A DNA stretch of 64,000 nucleotides from Ashinkailepas kermadecensis (lineage: Eukaryota > Arthropoda > Thecostraca > Neolepadidae). Shown piece by piece: positions 48,801-58,734 of the stretch. The stretch spans positions 368,501 to 432,500 of the forward strand of contig JAOTOM010005105.1 of assembly GCA_034440615.1 (NCBI GenBank). Direction: 5' to 3'. Under the pieces are notes generated by a model that was not told where the DNA came from, did no database searches, and saw only the letters and a list, made by a program, of their open reading frames with translations. A program made the translations under genes and the position numbers. The first letter of the stretch is position 1, and each line of letters starts with the position of its first letter.

Positions 48801-51800
48801 CCCTCCCTGGATCCGCTAGTGAATGTAGCCTGTCTCTTCATCTTAGCAACCCCAACACCAACATACGAAACATGCTGCTCAACTGGACTCAACTGGTCAC
48901 TCACACAAAACATCCTGTTTAAATTCCGCTTTCGAAATCTGGCTCACTGGGTCCGCTTGCCCGTTACTGGCTAAACAAACTTCATGAACCTATCTGACGA
49001 AGGAATAATGAAACTGCTGATTTCGTCATCTCTTGCTGGCAGAACTTCAACAGCATAGAACCCTTGATGCGTCAGATTCTACTATGCTACCATATTGGGC
49101 TTCCAAACAATCATAACAAAATACCTTTAAAATTGGGGATCATTTCTCCCGGAAAGCTATTTTTTAACCTCAGCAAAGGTTGCTGCATTTTAATTAAGTT
49201 TACTTTTATTGGGTTTTTTTTTGGGGGGGCCAAAAGACACTATGGCCCCCCTTTGAAGCGCTTGGGGGGGGGGCCATGGCCGGAATGCCCCCCCCCCCCT
49301 GGATCCGCCAGTGACCACCATTCCTTCCTAACTTCGGCATTCCACTAAGGATCTGCCCTTAGAAATTTCCCTTATCCAAAGTTCCTGTACCGCAGGTCGA
49401 CTACCCAAAGGACCTGCCCTGCCGATCTGTCCCCTTTTCTAGGAGTCGGTCCTTCCTCTCATCCTCTACTTCGCTGACATAGTCCCTGCTACCCTTCGTG
49501 TCCTAATTAAGGATCTGAATTTAACTTTTCTAGAGGATCTGAGCTTCCTTTCTCCAGAGGATTTGAGTCAGACTATTCTCCACTAGAGTTCCGAGTTTCC
49601 TTTTCCCTAGAGCAGGTAGCTCTCCGCTTCTCCTTAGGATCTGACTCAATCCTTTTCCAGAGAATATGACCCTTTCTGCAGTGGATTTAGGATTTATTCT
49701 CGTCCCTCCCCGCAATAGATTGTGATGTACAGAAAGTCTGAAAGAGGACAAACATGACCAAATTGGGTGGTTTCAATGTCCATGATATTAGCAACGCATT
49801 CGCATTCGCATTCAGCATCCTATTCGCATACTCTCCGAATTCGTTCATTTTTTTCAGGATATGATCTTTGTCGCTTGCAAAAGTAAGGCAAACAACGATT
49901 CTTCAGTAGGACGAGCGGTTCGATCTCCAGAGGTCCAGAGAGGTTACTCGGGTCAAAACGGTGTACCGCATAAAATTCGAAGTATTTCACTTAGCCGAAT
50001 GATTCCAACGCCTAGATATCCGCAGTCCATCAAAGATGCAGCACATCGAATTACGTGAACTTCAATTTCACAGTTTGATCTCAGGTCACCGAAGTTGATT
50101 TTACTCATGCACTATATCTATTTACGGGGTACCGAATAAAATAATGGTGACACATTGGATATACCTGATTTTTGCAGGTCATAGTCTACATAGCACGTAC
50201 ATAGAGCACATCGATTAAAATGACCCATTATGGCCAGTGATTCATCACCGTTCGCCAAAAATCCCAAAAAATGCAACTATACCAAATTCTTGTGTACACG
50301 ATAATTTCCGCAAAATTTTACTTCGCACGACGAAAAAACACCCAGACATTGGTTATGCCCATGGATGCAGCACATTAAAGCGTATGACCTATAATCTCAT
50401 AGTTTGACGTATATTCGCAAAATACTGTTTTGACCATGCATTATTGCCATCTACGGGGTACCTGATAATACCTTCCTAAATACATTCATCGGATGGACAT
50501 TAGCGCCAAAAAATATCCCATCGGACAAGAAAGCAGCACATACAAGCATGTCACCTTCAAGTTCACCATTTGACCTCAGGTCAACGAAGACTTTAACATT
50601 ACACCCTATGGGAAAATCACGGTGTACCGAATACAATTTTTCTGAATACATTTATCGGACGGATATTAGCGTTGAATAATCGCCCACCGAGCAAGGACCG
50701 TCATGTGACCGTCAGCAAGGTCCGAGCATGTGACCGTCAGCGCCAGCGTTTGACCTCGGGTCAGGTTTTATGAAATTCAGAAAAAGAAAGTAGTCCACTT
50801 GGGTACCGTATGTGCACCAAACGAAGCATTGAATGTAGACTATCTCAACACTGATGCATGTACTAGCAACACAAGAAGCAGCACACTGCGTGATCTGACC
50901 TCTATCGATGACACATTTCATCAGGTAGCACTAGCGTCCCATTCAACAACGCATTCAGAAACGATTTCACCAATGTCCTCCGATTCGTCTGAAAATTTGA
51001 CACAACCTTCGCAGACATGCATCCCGCATCCCGAAACCATGTTCTGCTACCACGAACTATTTCGCCTTCAGAGGCGAAAAGGTCAGCCAGGTCAAATCTG
51101 GGGTACCGCATAACTTGCCGGAGAATTCACTTATTGGAATGATTCAAACGCTTGTGCCACCGCAATCATGGTGGCATGCAGCACACAAAGTCAACTGGTT
51201 ACTCGAGGTCACCATTTGACCTCAGGTCAACGAAGACTAACATTACACCCGATGGGAAAATCACGGTGTACCGAATACAATTGGTTGTCCAATGGTTCAC
51301 CAATGTCCACCAATGGTGGACATTGGTGAATTCGTTTCTGAATGCGTTGTTGAATGGGATGCTAGTGCTACCTGATGAAATGCGTCATCGATAGAGGTCA
51401 GATCACGCAGTGTGCTGCTTCTTGTGTTGCTAGTGCATGCATCAGTGTTGGGATAGTCTACATTGAAAGCTTCGTTTGGCCCACATTCGGTACCCAAGTG
51501 GACTACTTTCTTTTTCTGAATTTCATAAAACCTGACCTGAGGTCAAACACTGGCGCTGACAGTCACATGCTCGGATGTGCTGCGTCCTTGCTCGGTGGGC
51601 GATTATTCGACGCTAATATCCATCCGATAAATGTATGCAGGAAAATTGTATTCGGTGTACCGTGATTTTCCCATAGGGTGTAATGTTAAAGTCTTCGTTG
51701 ACCTGAGGTCAAATGGTGAACTTGAAGGTGACATGCTTGGATGTGCTGCTTTCTTGTCCGATGGGAGATTTTGGGCGCTAATGTCCATCCGATGAATGTA

Positions 51801-54800
51801 TTTAGGAAGGTATTATCAGGTACCCCGTAGATGGCAATAATGCATGGTCAAAACAGTATTTTGCGAATATAGGTCAAACTATGACATTGTAGGCCAGACG
51901 CTTTAATGTGTTGCATCCAAGGGCCATAACCAATGTCTGGGTGTTTTTTCGTCGTGCCAAGTAAAATTTTGCGGAAATTATCGTGTACACAAGAATTTGG
52001 TATAGTTGCATTTTTGGGGATATTTTGGCGAACGGTGATGAATCACTGGCCATAATGGGTCATTTTGATCGATGTGCTCTATGTACGTGCTATGTAGACT
52101 ATGACCTGAAAAAAATCAGGTATATCCAATGTGTCACCATGATTTTATTCGGTACCCCGTAAATAGATATAGTGCATGAGTAAAAACAACTTCGGTGACC
52201 TGAGGTCAAACTGAGACATTGAAGTTCATGTAATTCGATGTGCTGCATCTTTGATGGACAGCGGACAGCTAGGCGTTGGAATCATTCGGCTAAGTGAAAT
52301 ACTTCGAATTGTATGCGGTACACCGTTTTTGACCCGAGTGACCTCTCTGGACCTCTGGAGATCGAACCGCTCGTCCTACTGAAGAATCGTTGTTTGCCTT
52401 ACTTTTGCAAGCGACAAAGATCATATCCTGAAAAAAATGAACGAATTCGAAAAGTATGCGAATTGGATGCTAAATGCGAATGCAAATGCGTTGTTAATAT
52501 CATGGACATGTGGTTTTAGCGGAAATAGGTGCCATACATGCACTGGGAAGCACGCAAGATTTTCATGATGGGAAGGTCTAGGATGGGTGAAGATGCTTGA
52601 ATTTGTATTTTGAGAGCAGGCGGTGGTGGTAGTGATGCTGGTGGTAACGTTGGTGTTTATTTCCCCCCCCCACACACAACAATTGCGGAGAGTGATAGGG
52701 CTGGTTCGAATGCTACGGGTGGAGCCTACCCGAAGTCCCAGGGTTGATCTTTATGTTCAAGTTTTCGAGTTCCGGAAAATAATATCAATCCTGAAAGGAA
52801 CCGGCTTGGGTGGCTTCTATGGTGCGCTGGTTAATAAGCATACCAAAAAAAAAATAACGAGCAAACCCAAATATTGCAAATATTGAACGGGGCATGTCTT
52901 CCAGCTCCCTCCCCCATCTTACAAGAGAAAAAAGCCCAGTCGATCTGCCCTGTGTCTTCTTCAGAGGATCTGCCAGATCCTGTGCGGCAGCAGTACCACG
53001 ATAATCTGCGCTGGATCCGCGAGGCGGGCCGACACGATCTGGTGGTGGGATCCCAGGCGCGGATCCTCTACAGCGATTGTCGAGGACGCTCCGCCACTGC
53101 GCTCGCCTTCAATGCGGCTGTAAGGAGCGGCACTCTGAAGGTTAGTGACGGTTCGCAGCGACATTCCGAAGGTAACGGATCCTCACCGATGCAGTCTGAA
53201 AGTAAGTGAGGATCCGTAGCGGTGCTGTGTTGGGTGTCACACGTCTGATAGCGACACTGTGGATATGCCATAAATGATACCAAGTAATTAGGTTCCAAAA
53301 AAGTGGTAAAATGGCCTCACTCACTCGTATGTATTTACAGGAAAAATACAGAATCAAGGGTGTAGCTTTGTATACTTCGAGGCAGCGGGCACTTTACACT
53401 CCCATTCGAATCACATCTCGTCACGCATGGGACACGAGTTTGTCCTGGTTCCCACCAGGTGTCATATGCGCCCTGGCTGGATGCTGTGCCGCAGGGTGCC
53501 GTCATCATCAGCCGAGACCACCATGACGTCAGCGGTACTGACTCTCCGTACCGCGAGACCTCCAACGTGTACGACGGCTCGGCCTTCACCGCCGACATGG
53601 CCGTGCAGAATTGCATCGGGGACGCCTTCCGCGGCGCCACCTGGGTCTCTCTGCACAACGGAGGCGGTGTCGGCTGGTGAGACACCAAACGGTGGCGAAC
53701 AAAACTTTTAGTATCTGCTTCACTCACCAGTCTTTCCTCAGGCGGGTGTTCCTGGCAAAGCATTGTTTCCATAATCTGTAGTGTACACCATCTGCCTCAT
53801 AGTGCATTTGTTTCGGAGCCCAGACAAGAGGTGCAGCCAAGGGGATGGGACCGCCCCCTCCAAACATATAGCATCCGAAGATACACTAGATAAAACAATA
53901 TGTTTTTTTGATTTTCACCACGCGAAAACCTAAATTTTCGTAGCGCATTATCAACTTCAGCAAATTATCAATTTTTGTTCTGAATTAAATAGAAGGATCA
54001 GGTAATCGACACGACGTAGCTCCGTCCTTGAACTTTCAGAGCTACTTGGAAGAACTACCTCTTTCGGTTGACGTTTCATTTTGGATCAAAGGGATCAATA
54101 TCGGGATGCTCTTCAAGAAAACTAAGGAAATCAAATTTGAATCGTTCCCTCCCAGCACTGCAAAGGATAGCATTTATAATTACTAAATTTGCAACGCGGG
54201 TGTCCTACGGGAAAAAAATAAACACAACACGTGTGCTGTTCCTCGCGATCATTTCGCCGACCCGATTACCAAATTGGTGGACGCAGCCTGAGATCTCATC
54301 ACACATTGGTGGGCCTCACGTATGTCGCTAGAAAAGAAAAGAAAGTGGGAAGGCGGATAGAAGTGTCAATTTGTACGTTAGGTATTTGGGGAGCTATTGC
54401 CGCTCCTTTAATGGTCGATATCTCGTTCATGTCTTCTAAATTTAGCATGAGGTCGTATGAAGCTAGCCTCGTCAACAGTGTAAGCTCCCATAGCTAATAT
54501 GTATATTGCCTTCACCTCTCCCTCTCCTCTCCTTTTCCACCACCAATCGGTTTGATGAAGATCATCCGTTGAAGGGGAATGGCACAAAGCATAGACTAGC
54601 ACCACCATGTATATATGTGCATATATACATGTGCATCATGCATATATGAAATATCCAGTAAGTCTTTGATCTCAGTATATCTAGAGATTGATACCTCAGC
54701 CCAGGTCAACCTTTTTCACACCACTTTACCTGCTACCATGATCTCATCCAGCTTTACCACTGCCACATGTCCATAGGCGCACCGGAGGGGGGCCCAGGGG

Positions 54801-57800
54801 CCCCCCCCCCCCATGAGACCAAAGTGCCCTTTTGGCCAAAAGTGCCCTTTTGACCGAAAAGTGCCCTCTTGGCCGGAATGTCCCAAATTTAGCCCAAAAA
54901 TCACCTGCCTTATGTGCCCCGCCTGTGCCAAAGGTGCCCTTTGTTATTGCATAATGCATGCGGGCCCCGCTTAACAAAATCCTGGCTGCGCCACTCCAAG
55001 ACGATACTTATCCCACAACTCCACGTCCGAATTCAATATTGTGCATATTCAATACGCGACAAGATCCCCCTTGCCAACCGGCCCCATTGTAACATTCAGC
55101 ATCGCCGCATGAAAACAGCGGAAGACAGCATCAGCCTTTTAGAGGAGGGACGAGGTGACTCACGCTCCCTGCCATGTACCGACCCATAGATAACATATGT
55201 AATGCACCAGTTATCTGATGAGGGATCCAAGCACCTAGGCTCAGGGGTGGATCCGGGAATTGTCACGGGAACACATGTCAAGAGGGGCGCCTTTGCTCCG
55301 AGGGACACCTCTGGCCGAAAAACTCGATGGGAGTGCACTCGTGCCTTCCCAGAGGAGCACTTCTTCCTAGCCGGAGGGGCGCCATTTTCTATGGGGGCAC
55401 GTGCCACCAGTGCCCCCCCCCCCCTTGCATCCGCCTCTGCCTAGGTGTCACGCACATTGTACGCAGCTCACGTGTGTATTACTAACATAACATACAAACA
55501 AAGAATAGAAAAGCGGCCGCCCTGTTTCAGGGGGGAGGTGATGAACGGTGGCTTCGGGATGGTTCTCGACGGGTCAGAGGAGGCGAGTGGACGGGCCAGC
55601 AGCATGCTGCACTGGGACGTCAATAACGGAATCGCGCGCAGGTGGGGCCTGCTGGAACGGTATGTCGCCTGTTGAAGACATCGCTGGAGGGGACGTTGAT
55701 TATGTCGTTGCGAGAGGATGTCACAGGTCAAGTCGGTTGGTTGGTTGGTTATTGGTTTTTACGACACGTCGACCATTGAGTCATGTAGCGTCGCCAATCT
55801 CTCACGCCGATTGGTCGCGGGCGAAGAGTAGCGACAGGTGAGACTCGAACCCACAACCTTTCGATTGTGAGACGAGCATATTACCCCTAGACCACTCGTC
55901 CTCACAGGTCAAGTCACGACGAGGTATGTCACATCTGAGGAAGGTTCACTGGGAGATGATGTCGTGGATGAGGTCACCGGACTGGAAGCCACAAGTAGGG
56001 AGGTCCGGTAGAAGAGTAGGAAACGGGTAGCGAGGTACACCTGGAGTCGGTGCCCTGAAAATGTTTTTTTTTCAATTGAGGGGGAGTAGGGTGATGCCAA
56101 AAAGTCAACTGATGTGTTAAAAAATGTGCAAATGTATGTGGATAATACCCATTGATGAGTTATTTTCTTTGACCCTTGTTGATTGTTTGATAATGGTGAT
56201 GTTAGAAGTGTACCTGTTGCCTTTACCAGTCGGCAGCGCTGCTGTCAGAAGCCATGCACGCTTTTAAAAACGCAAATCTCACTCATAGCCTGTAGTAAAA
56301 ATCAAAACAAAAATTACATTTAATGATTTCAAAAAGAAAAAATGATGTCAAAAACAATTGTCATAAGGTGTGGGTCTCCACTCAAATTGCAGGGCACTAC
56401 CTGGAGTTGATGTTACCGTGGTTAACACGTGTTGCAACCGTAGCACTGTATGACTTCCGAGTTGGACGCGTCGATGTATTATCAGAAAATGGATCGGCAA
56501 GCTTTTAATTATCCGTATATGGTTCAATGTGCACAGGTTTAAAATCTACAAGGGAACTCATTCATAAAACCCCACATTGCCCTTCAGGGTGGCCAAGGAC
56601 CCTCGGAAGCATGCAATTCTCAACACATGATTAGGTGTAAAATAAAGGAGCAAGCTCCTTCTCAACGAAATGAAGTTGATTAACCTCCACCGCAACCTTA
56701 TTCAACACTTGTTTTTACTTTTTCTCCCACCCCCTGACAAGTGGAATGTTACAGCCAAACGCATCGTGTGTTCCCAGAAAGCTTTGCGAAAATTACTCCC
56801 GTGCTACACCGCTGCAGTTGGTGCCTGAAATGATTGGCACGGTTCCCTCGGTTGTCCATGAATCACTAGAGCATCGTCATTTTCGCTTTCAATCCTGTGT
56901 GCGAATTGCATCGACCATGCTTGTTGCGTACCAACAGGGGCTTGAAGGCCATGCCACAATATATAATGCAAGGCCGGCTGCACGGCCGCCAGTCTTGTGA
57001 TCAATGAGTTGTTTGGTAACGTTGCCGAGCATCACGGACCCACCTGGCGTCTGGTATGCGGCAATGCCCCCGCCCAACGTCGGCTGCTGGCCCATAGTTG
57101 ACTGAAAACGAAGACAAAATCGACAATGCTGTGAAGAACGACAAGACACCGACACCCTTGCAAATAACGGTAATGCGGTGGATACCGTTACAAATAACGG
57201 TAATACACTGCACTATTGAAAAACTGTAATATCTTGACGATGTACCCCACCATATTGCAAACATGTGTGGGGGATCATGGGGAAGAGCGTGGAGAGCGCA
57301 GTCATGGCTCGTCAGATATGAGGTACAGGACACGCACAGGCTTCATTTGTTCAATAGAAATAACGAATTAGCTTATTTTCGGCGCATCAACGTGAGTCTC
57401 TCGAACTGTGTGCAGCCCATTATCACTTTATCACTTTATTGAATTTCACTGGAGGTATTTGATCATGAGCGGTTCTTGCTCCTCTCACTGCCGAAAAGAA
57501 AGGCACGCAGACATGATCATGAGGACCACCTTCTCCTTTAAGGGATTGGTTGGTTGGTTATTGGTTTTACGACACGTCGACCGTTGAGTCATGTAGCGTC
57601 GCCAATCTCTCACGCCGATTGGTCGCGGGCGAAGAGTAGCGACAGGTGAGACTCGAACCCACAACCTTTCGATTGTGAGACGAGCATCTTACTCCTAGAC
57701 CACTCGTCCCCTCTCCTTTAAGGGAAAACCAGTGCGTTTTTACCCCCCCCCATATGCTTGCATTTATCGTTCCATCTCCCCACCGATACACGCTGAACCA

Positions 57801-58087
57801 TGGTCGTCATTTTACCCTTTGTCTGCCCTTCACGGGGTAGTCACAGAACATCCACACGAAGACGCAGACGGTCGTCTGTATAGCTGATTGCGGCATTTGG
57901 CACGAGGCGTGCTCAGAGTGCCCGATCAGCTGTTGCGGTTACGCGACGTGTCGGCAGGAGCTGGTCGGGCAACGAGAACGCCGAGCTGGCTATCTCGCGA
58001 GCCATGCAGGCCGAGCCGCTGCTGAGGGTCACACGAGCCCACCGAGTGCGACAGGACGACCTGCTGGACCACGCCCTCTCGCAGTGA
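33647..58087 (+). CDS. UROC1: Urocanate hydratase (9 exons, 709 aa)
   Basis: Join 33647-33865, 35181-35314, 40152-40305, 41403-41660, 44302-45067, 52965-53140, 53495-53676, 55531-55641, 57958-58087; 2130 nt, in frame throughout. Urocanase (EC 4.2.1.49) hydrates urocanate to imidazolone propionate, step two of histidine catabolism, in the cytosol with tightly bound NAD+. Seen in order: [76 protein letters not shown], the glycine-rich [107 protein letters not shown]. Collinear with vertebrate UROC1 (676 aa) with no gap, plus a Met/Thr/Glu-rich N terminus. Introns 4 and 5 need GC donors to keep frame. Intron 2 is bracketed by splice-site minisatellites (see findings). Confidence 0.95.
35181..35314 (+). 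CDS. UROC1: UROC1 exon 2
   Basis: Acceptor CATTGCAG, donor CTGAG|GTCAGT, phase 2. It encodes [40 protein letters not shown] and TERLR. Its last 32 nt are the template for the 43-bp array that follows at once. Confidence 0.95.
35315..36917 (+). repeat. 43-bp splice-donor minisatellite (~37 copies) at the 5' end of UROC1 intron 2
   Basis: Each unit is the first 11 nt of intron 2 (gtcagtgtgtg) joined to the last 32 nt of exon 2 (taccgcttcatg ... cggctgag). The array begins exactly at the exon border and abuts the exonic original. Variation is confined to a few positions (ccc/tcc, gagcgg/gcgcga/gcgcgg), and copies alternate between types. One unit near 35417-35450 is disrupted. Each unit carries ctgag|gtcagt. 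43 is 3n+1, so use of an inner donor would shift the frame. Confidence 0.95.
36918..37810. other. Central part of UROC1 intron 2
   Basis: Non-array sequence between the donor and acceptor minisatellites. It includes a G/C-run segment near 37425-37502 resembling the edge of the CACTGG-type DNA elements. No gene seen. Confidence 0.5.
37811..38078 (+). repeat. 44-bp minisatellite, 6 copies
   Basis: Copies begin at 37813, 37857, 37901, 37945, 37989 and 38033 with gcgcctgtactccagtgtg and end gtgtctcgtcagggat. Copies are almost identical. Each contains an acceptor-like tctcgtcag|gg. It leads directly into the 79-bp array. Confidence 0.93.
38079..40151 (+). repeat. 79/64-bp splice-acceptor minisatellite (~26 copies) at the 3' end of UROC1 intron 2
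   Basis: Each unit carries tgtgtgtctcctcag|ggcgtacccgat, i.e. the intron 2 acceptor plus the first ~25 nt of exon 3, and a second half-unit in which ag|g is replaced by at|at (tctcctcatatcgtaccgg). The ~40-bp ancestor was thus doubled and the dimer amplified, a higher-order repeat. A 64-bp variant (caggtcgtatccgtatg) lacks 15 bp and recurs ~8 times, interspersed. The last unit is the real exon 3 border. Stop-free in all three + frames, which explains the 570-841 aa reading frames. Confidence 0.95.
40152..40305 (+). CDS. UROC1: UROC1 exon 3
   Basis: Acceptor tctcctcag at 40151. G completes Arg from exon 2, then [40 protein letters not shown] and [11 protein letters not shown]. Vertebrate UROC1 reads RAYPIEQYPC here, so this border is fixed by homology. 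Donor GCAG|GTACGC, phase 0. Confidence 0.92.
40437..40663 (+). repeat. ~56-bp tandem repeat, 4 copies, in UROC1 intron 3
   Basis: Units start ccatataccagcccatctac at 40441, 40497, 40552 and 40608, and end cagctcctgttgacgga. It lies 130 bp after the exon 3 donor and shows no obvious exon-derived sequence. Confidence 0.92.
40860..41200. repeat. Degenerate C/T-rich repeats in UROC1 intron 3
   Basis: Divergent ~30-bp phrases such as atcccgtctgactacaactc recur, with C-rich decay towards 41200. They may simply be pyrimidine-rich intron sequence. Confidence 0.4.
41403..41660 (+). CDS. UROC1: UROC1 exon 4 (donor uncertain)
   Basis: Acceptor CCCGTCCAG. It encodes [40 protein letters not shown] and [19 protein letters not shown]. 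To join exon 5 in phase the exon must end ACCACG|GCACGT (GC donor). A stronger-looking GT site, GCAC|GTGAGC, lies 4 nt downstream but breaks the frame. Confidence 0.85.
41661..44107. other. UROC1 intron 4
   Basis: Contains the 20-bp array at 42455-42996. The remainder (41661-42454, 42997-44107) shows no recognised gene; long frames over the array are artefacts. Confidence 0.5.
42455..42996 (+). repeat. 20-bp minisatellite, ~27 copies
   Basis: The unit cctgcacataccatcattgg is repeated, with ata/atg and ggcc/gtcc variants interspersed. One irregular unit (tgacatcacatttgccatc) lies near 42583. 20 is not a multiple of three and the unit has no stop, so overlapping frames are open. Confidence 0.95.
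44108..44310 (+). repeat. ~26-bp acceptor-derived array at the UROC1 exon 5 border, ~8 degenerate copies
   Basis: Units of the type ccaccagttgacggatgacg recur at about 44111, 44137, 44163, 44190, 44215, 44241 and 44266. The last is the true border ccggcag|TTGACGGTG at 44295-44310. Each unit has a cag-like acceptor and a version of the first 9 nt of exon 5. Perfect CRE palindromes TGACGTCA lie at 44153-44160 and 44256-44263. Copies are older and more divergent than the intron 2 arrays. Confidence 0.8.
44302..45067 (+). CDS. UROC1: UROC1 exon 5 (largest exon; Rossmann-type core)
   Basis: Acceptor GCCGGCAG. It encodes [116 protein letters not shown] and ENIMK. The border giving the right phase is ATGAAAG|GCAGGT (GC donor). 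The GT 4 nt on (GGCAG|GTGTTT) cannot be joined in frame to exon 6. Confidence 0.92.
45075..45257 (-). mobile_element. tRNA-derived SINE (family C) inserted at the UROC1 exon 5 splice donor
   Basis: A 15-bp target-site duplication CATGAAAGGCAGGTG flanks it at 45060-45074 and 45258-45272. This sequence is the end of exon 5 with its donor. On the minus strand the head reads gaatggctgaatggttaaag (box A-like) ... tccgggttcaa-like gtcccgggttcaacac (box B-like). The insertion leaves one donor copy attached to the exon and one 198 bp downstream. Confidence 0.88.
45373..46264. mobile_element. Non-autonomous hAT-like element with (TA)n core
   Basis: Terminal inverted repeats CAGACTTGTGCTCGACTC / GAGTCGAGCGCAAGTCTG are flanked by the 8-bp direct repeat CCTCCTAC at 45365-45372 and 46265-46272. 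The sub-terminal regions are full of gactca/gattcg motifs, possible transposase-binding repeats. No coding capacity. Confidence 0.88.
45622..45801. repeat. (TA)n microsatellite
   Basis: Two long TA runs interrupted by tgtatttgaatataatg and similar sequence, inside the hAT-like element. The Tyr/Ile frames over it are artefacts. Confidence 0.97.
46300..48163. repeat. UROC1 intron 5 segment with degenerate G-rich repeats (47170-47550)
   Basis: 47170-47550 holds decayed ~30-bp phrases of the type cctgggccgatgaagag. The rest of the interval has no recognised gene or element. Confidence 0.45.
48164..49313. mobile_element. Composite CACTGGCGGATC-type DNA element
   Basis: The outer ends CACTGGCGGATCTAG (48164) and GGATCCGCCAGTG (to 49313) are flanked by ACAACCAT / ACCACCAT, a near-perfect 8-bp duplication. 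Inside, the 3' half is present twice (about 48530-48823 and 49010-49313, sharing cagcatagaaccc and aaaatacctttaaaattgg). The first copy ends ggatccgctagtg. Related to the MITE at 13539. Confidence 0.7.
49340..49720. repeat. Degenerate pyrimidine/aggatctga repeats
   Basis: Divergent ~25-30 bp phrases with ctagaggatctgagcttcc and similar. No coding signal. In UROC1 intron 5. Confidence 0.45.
49776..52509. mobile_element. Large foldback element (~2.7 kb palindrome)
   Basis: The ends are inverted copies: atgtccatgatattagcaac at 49776 and its counterpart ending catggacat at 52509. Arms of ~1.2 kb match in order (e.g. actggccataatgggtcat near 52044 against 50226). The centre (~51000-51290) is less symmetric. 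A sub-repeat containing tttgacctcaggtcaacgaa occurs at ~50567, ~51214 and, inverted, ~51697. No transposase-like frame. In UROC1 intron 5. Confidence 0.85.
52965..53140 (+). CDS. UROC1: UROC1 exon 6
   Basis: Acceptor TCTTCTTCAG. It encodes (E)[40 protein letters not shown] and [18 protein letters not shown]. Donor AAG|GTTAGT, phase 0. Confidence 0.92.
53495..53676 (+). CDS. UROC1: UROC1 exon 7
   Basis: Acceptor GTGCCGCAG. It encodes [39 protein letters not shown] and [16 protein letters not shown], the most conserved part of urocanase. Donor TG|GTGAGA splits the Trp codon. Confidence 0.96.
53677..55530. mobile_element. UROC1 intron 7 with two G/C-run DNA elements
   Basis: About 54770-54998 (gtgcccttttggccaaaa repeats between gcgcaccgg and tggctgcgcc) and about 55243-55440 (ggtggatccgggaatt ... 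ttgcatccgcctctg) look like short non-autonomous DNA elements. Ends and target duplications are not well defined. Confidence 0.45.
55531..55641 (+). CDS. UROC1: UROC1 exon 8
   Basis: Acceptor CTGTTTCAG. It encodes [20 protein letters not shown] and [16 protein letters not shown]. Donor CGCAG|GTGGGG, phase 2. Confidence 0.94.
55735..55901 (-). mobile_element. tRNA-derived SINE, family A, copy 2 (minus strand)
   Basis: Flanked by the 14-bp target-site duplication TCACAGGTCAAGTC (55721-55734, 55902-55915). It starts with the (ggtt)n tail ggttggttggttattgg and ends with the tRNA-like head (accactcgtcc side). Intact-looking boxes A and B. In UROC1 intron 8. Confidence 0.93.
57545..57711 (-). mobile_element. 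tRNA-derived SINE, family A, copy 3 (minus strand)
   Basis: Flanked by the 13-bp duplication TCTCCTTTAAGGG (57532-57544, 57712-57724). Almost identical to copy 2, so both are recent. In UROC1 intron 8. Confidence 0.93.
57958..58087 (+). CDS. UROC1: UROC1 exon 9 (C terminus, stop)
   Basis: Acceptor TGTCGGCAG. G completes Arg, then [20 protein letters not shown] and [22 protein letters not shown] and TGA (58085-58087). WSGN matches the RCWSGN segment of vertebrate UROC1. Confidence 0.92.
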
Positions 58088-58572
58088 TTCGCAGCTCGGC
58101 CAGCGCAGCACACAGCACCGGCCCCGGCCCAGTGGCAAGTGCGCTACTGAAGGCGTTCTGATTGGACTACGACAGAACGCTTGGGCCAGTGTCCACATGT
58201 GCGAACTGTGCTAAAATAACGGCGACGATTGTAGCTCGACTGGCTGGACGTAAGCGAGGATATTCCGTACATTTCAGTGTAATGCTTATAATATCCTGTA
58301 CAGACGTACTGCAGTTTTTAAACGTCGCGACGTGTTGATCTGAACTTATAAGTGTGGTGTGTGACCCCGGCCGGTAGCATTATTGAAGCTTTGATTTTGG
58401 ACTCGTGCGTCCCCCACCACGACTACCTGTGTAACCACATAACATTGACACGTCCGGCAGTCTTCTTTAGCGTTAATATGCGACAAGGGAACTTCAATAT
58501 CCCTTCGATCGAATGATATACATTTTACAACACGCTTGGATGGCGTAGCGTTATGTACGCTAACACGTGCAC

Positions 58573-58607
58573 AATAAACAAATCGTGTATGAGTGTATGA
58601 GTTTATT
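58573..58607. terminator. Back-to-back poly(A) signals of UROC1 (+) and the ZC3H4-like gene (-)
   Basis: AATAAA on + at 58573-58578 and AATAAA on - (plus TTTATT) at 58602-58607, inside the perfect inverted pair caataaac / gtttattg. Each lies downstream of its own gene's stop codon (486 and 128 nt). Confidence 0.7.
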
Positions 58608-58734
58608 GCGCGGTCGACAGTAACTCACTGCATAACCTCGCCTCATAATAAGTAACAGCCTGGCTCGGTAAACGCCCACGGTTTGGGTTGCACAAAGTGT
58701 CTGGGCCGGCGGCCCTGAAAGCCCACAACACCGA

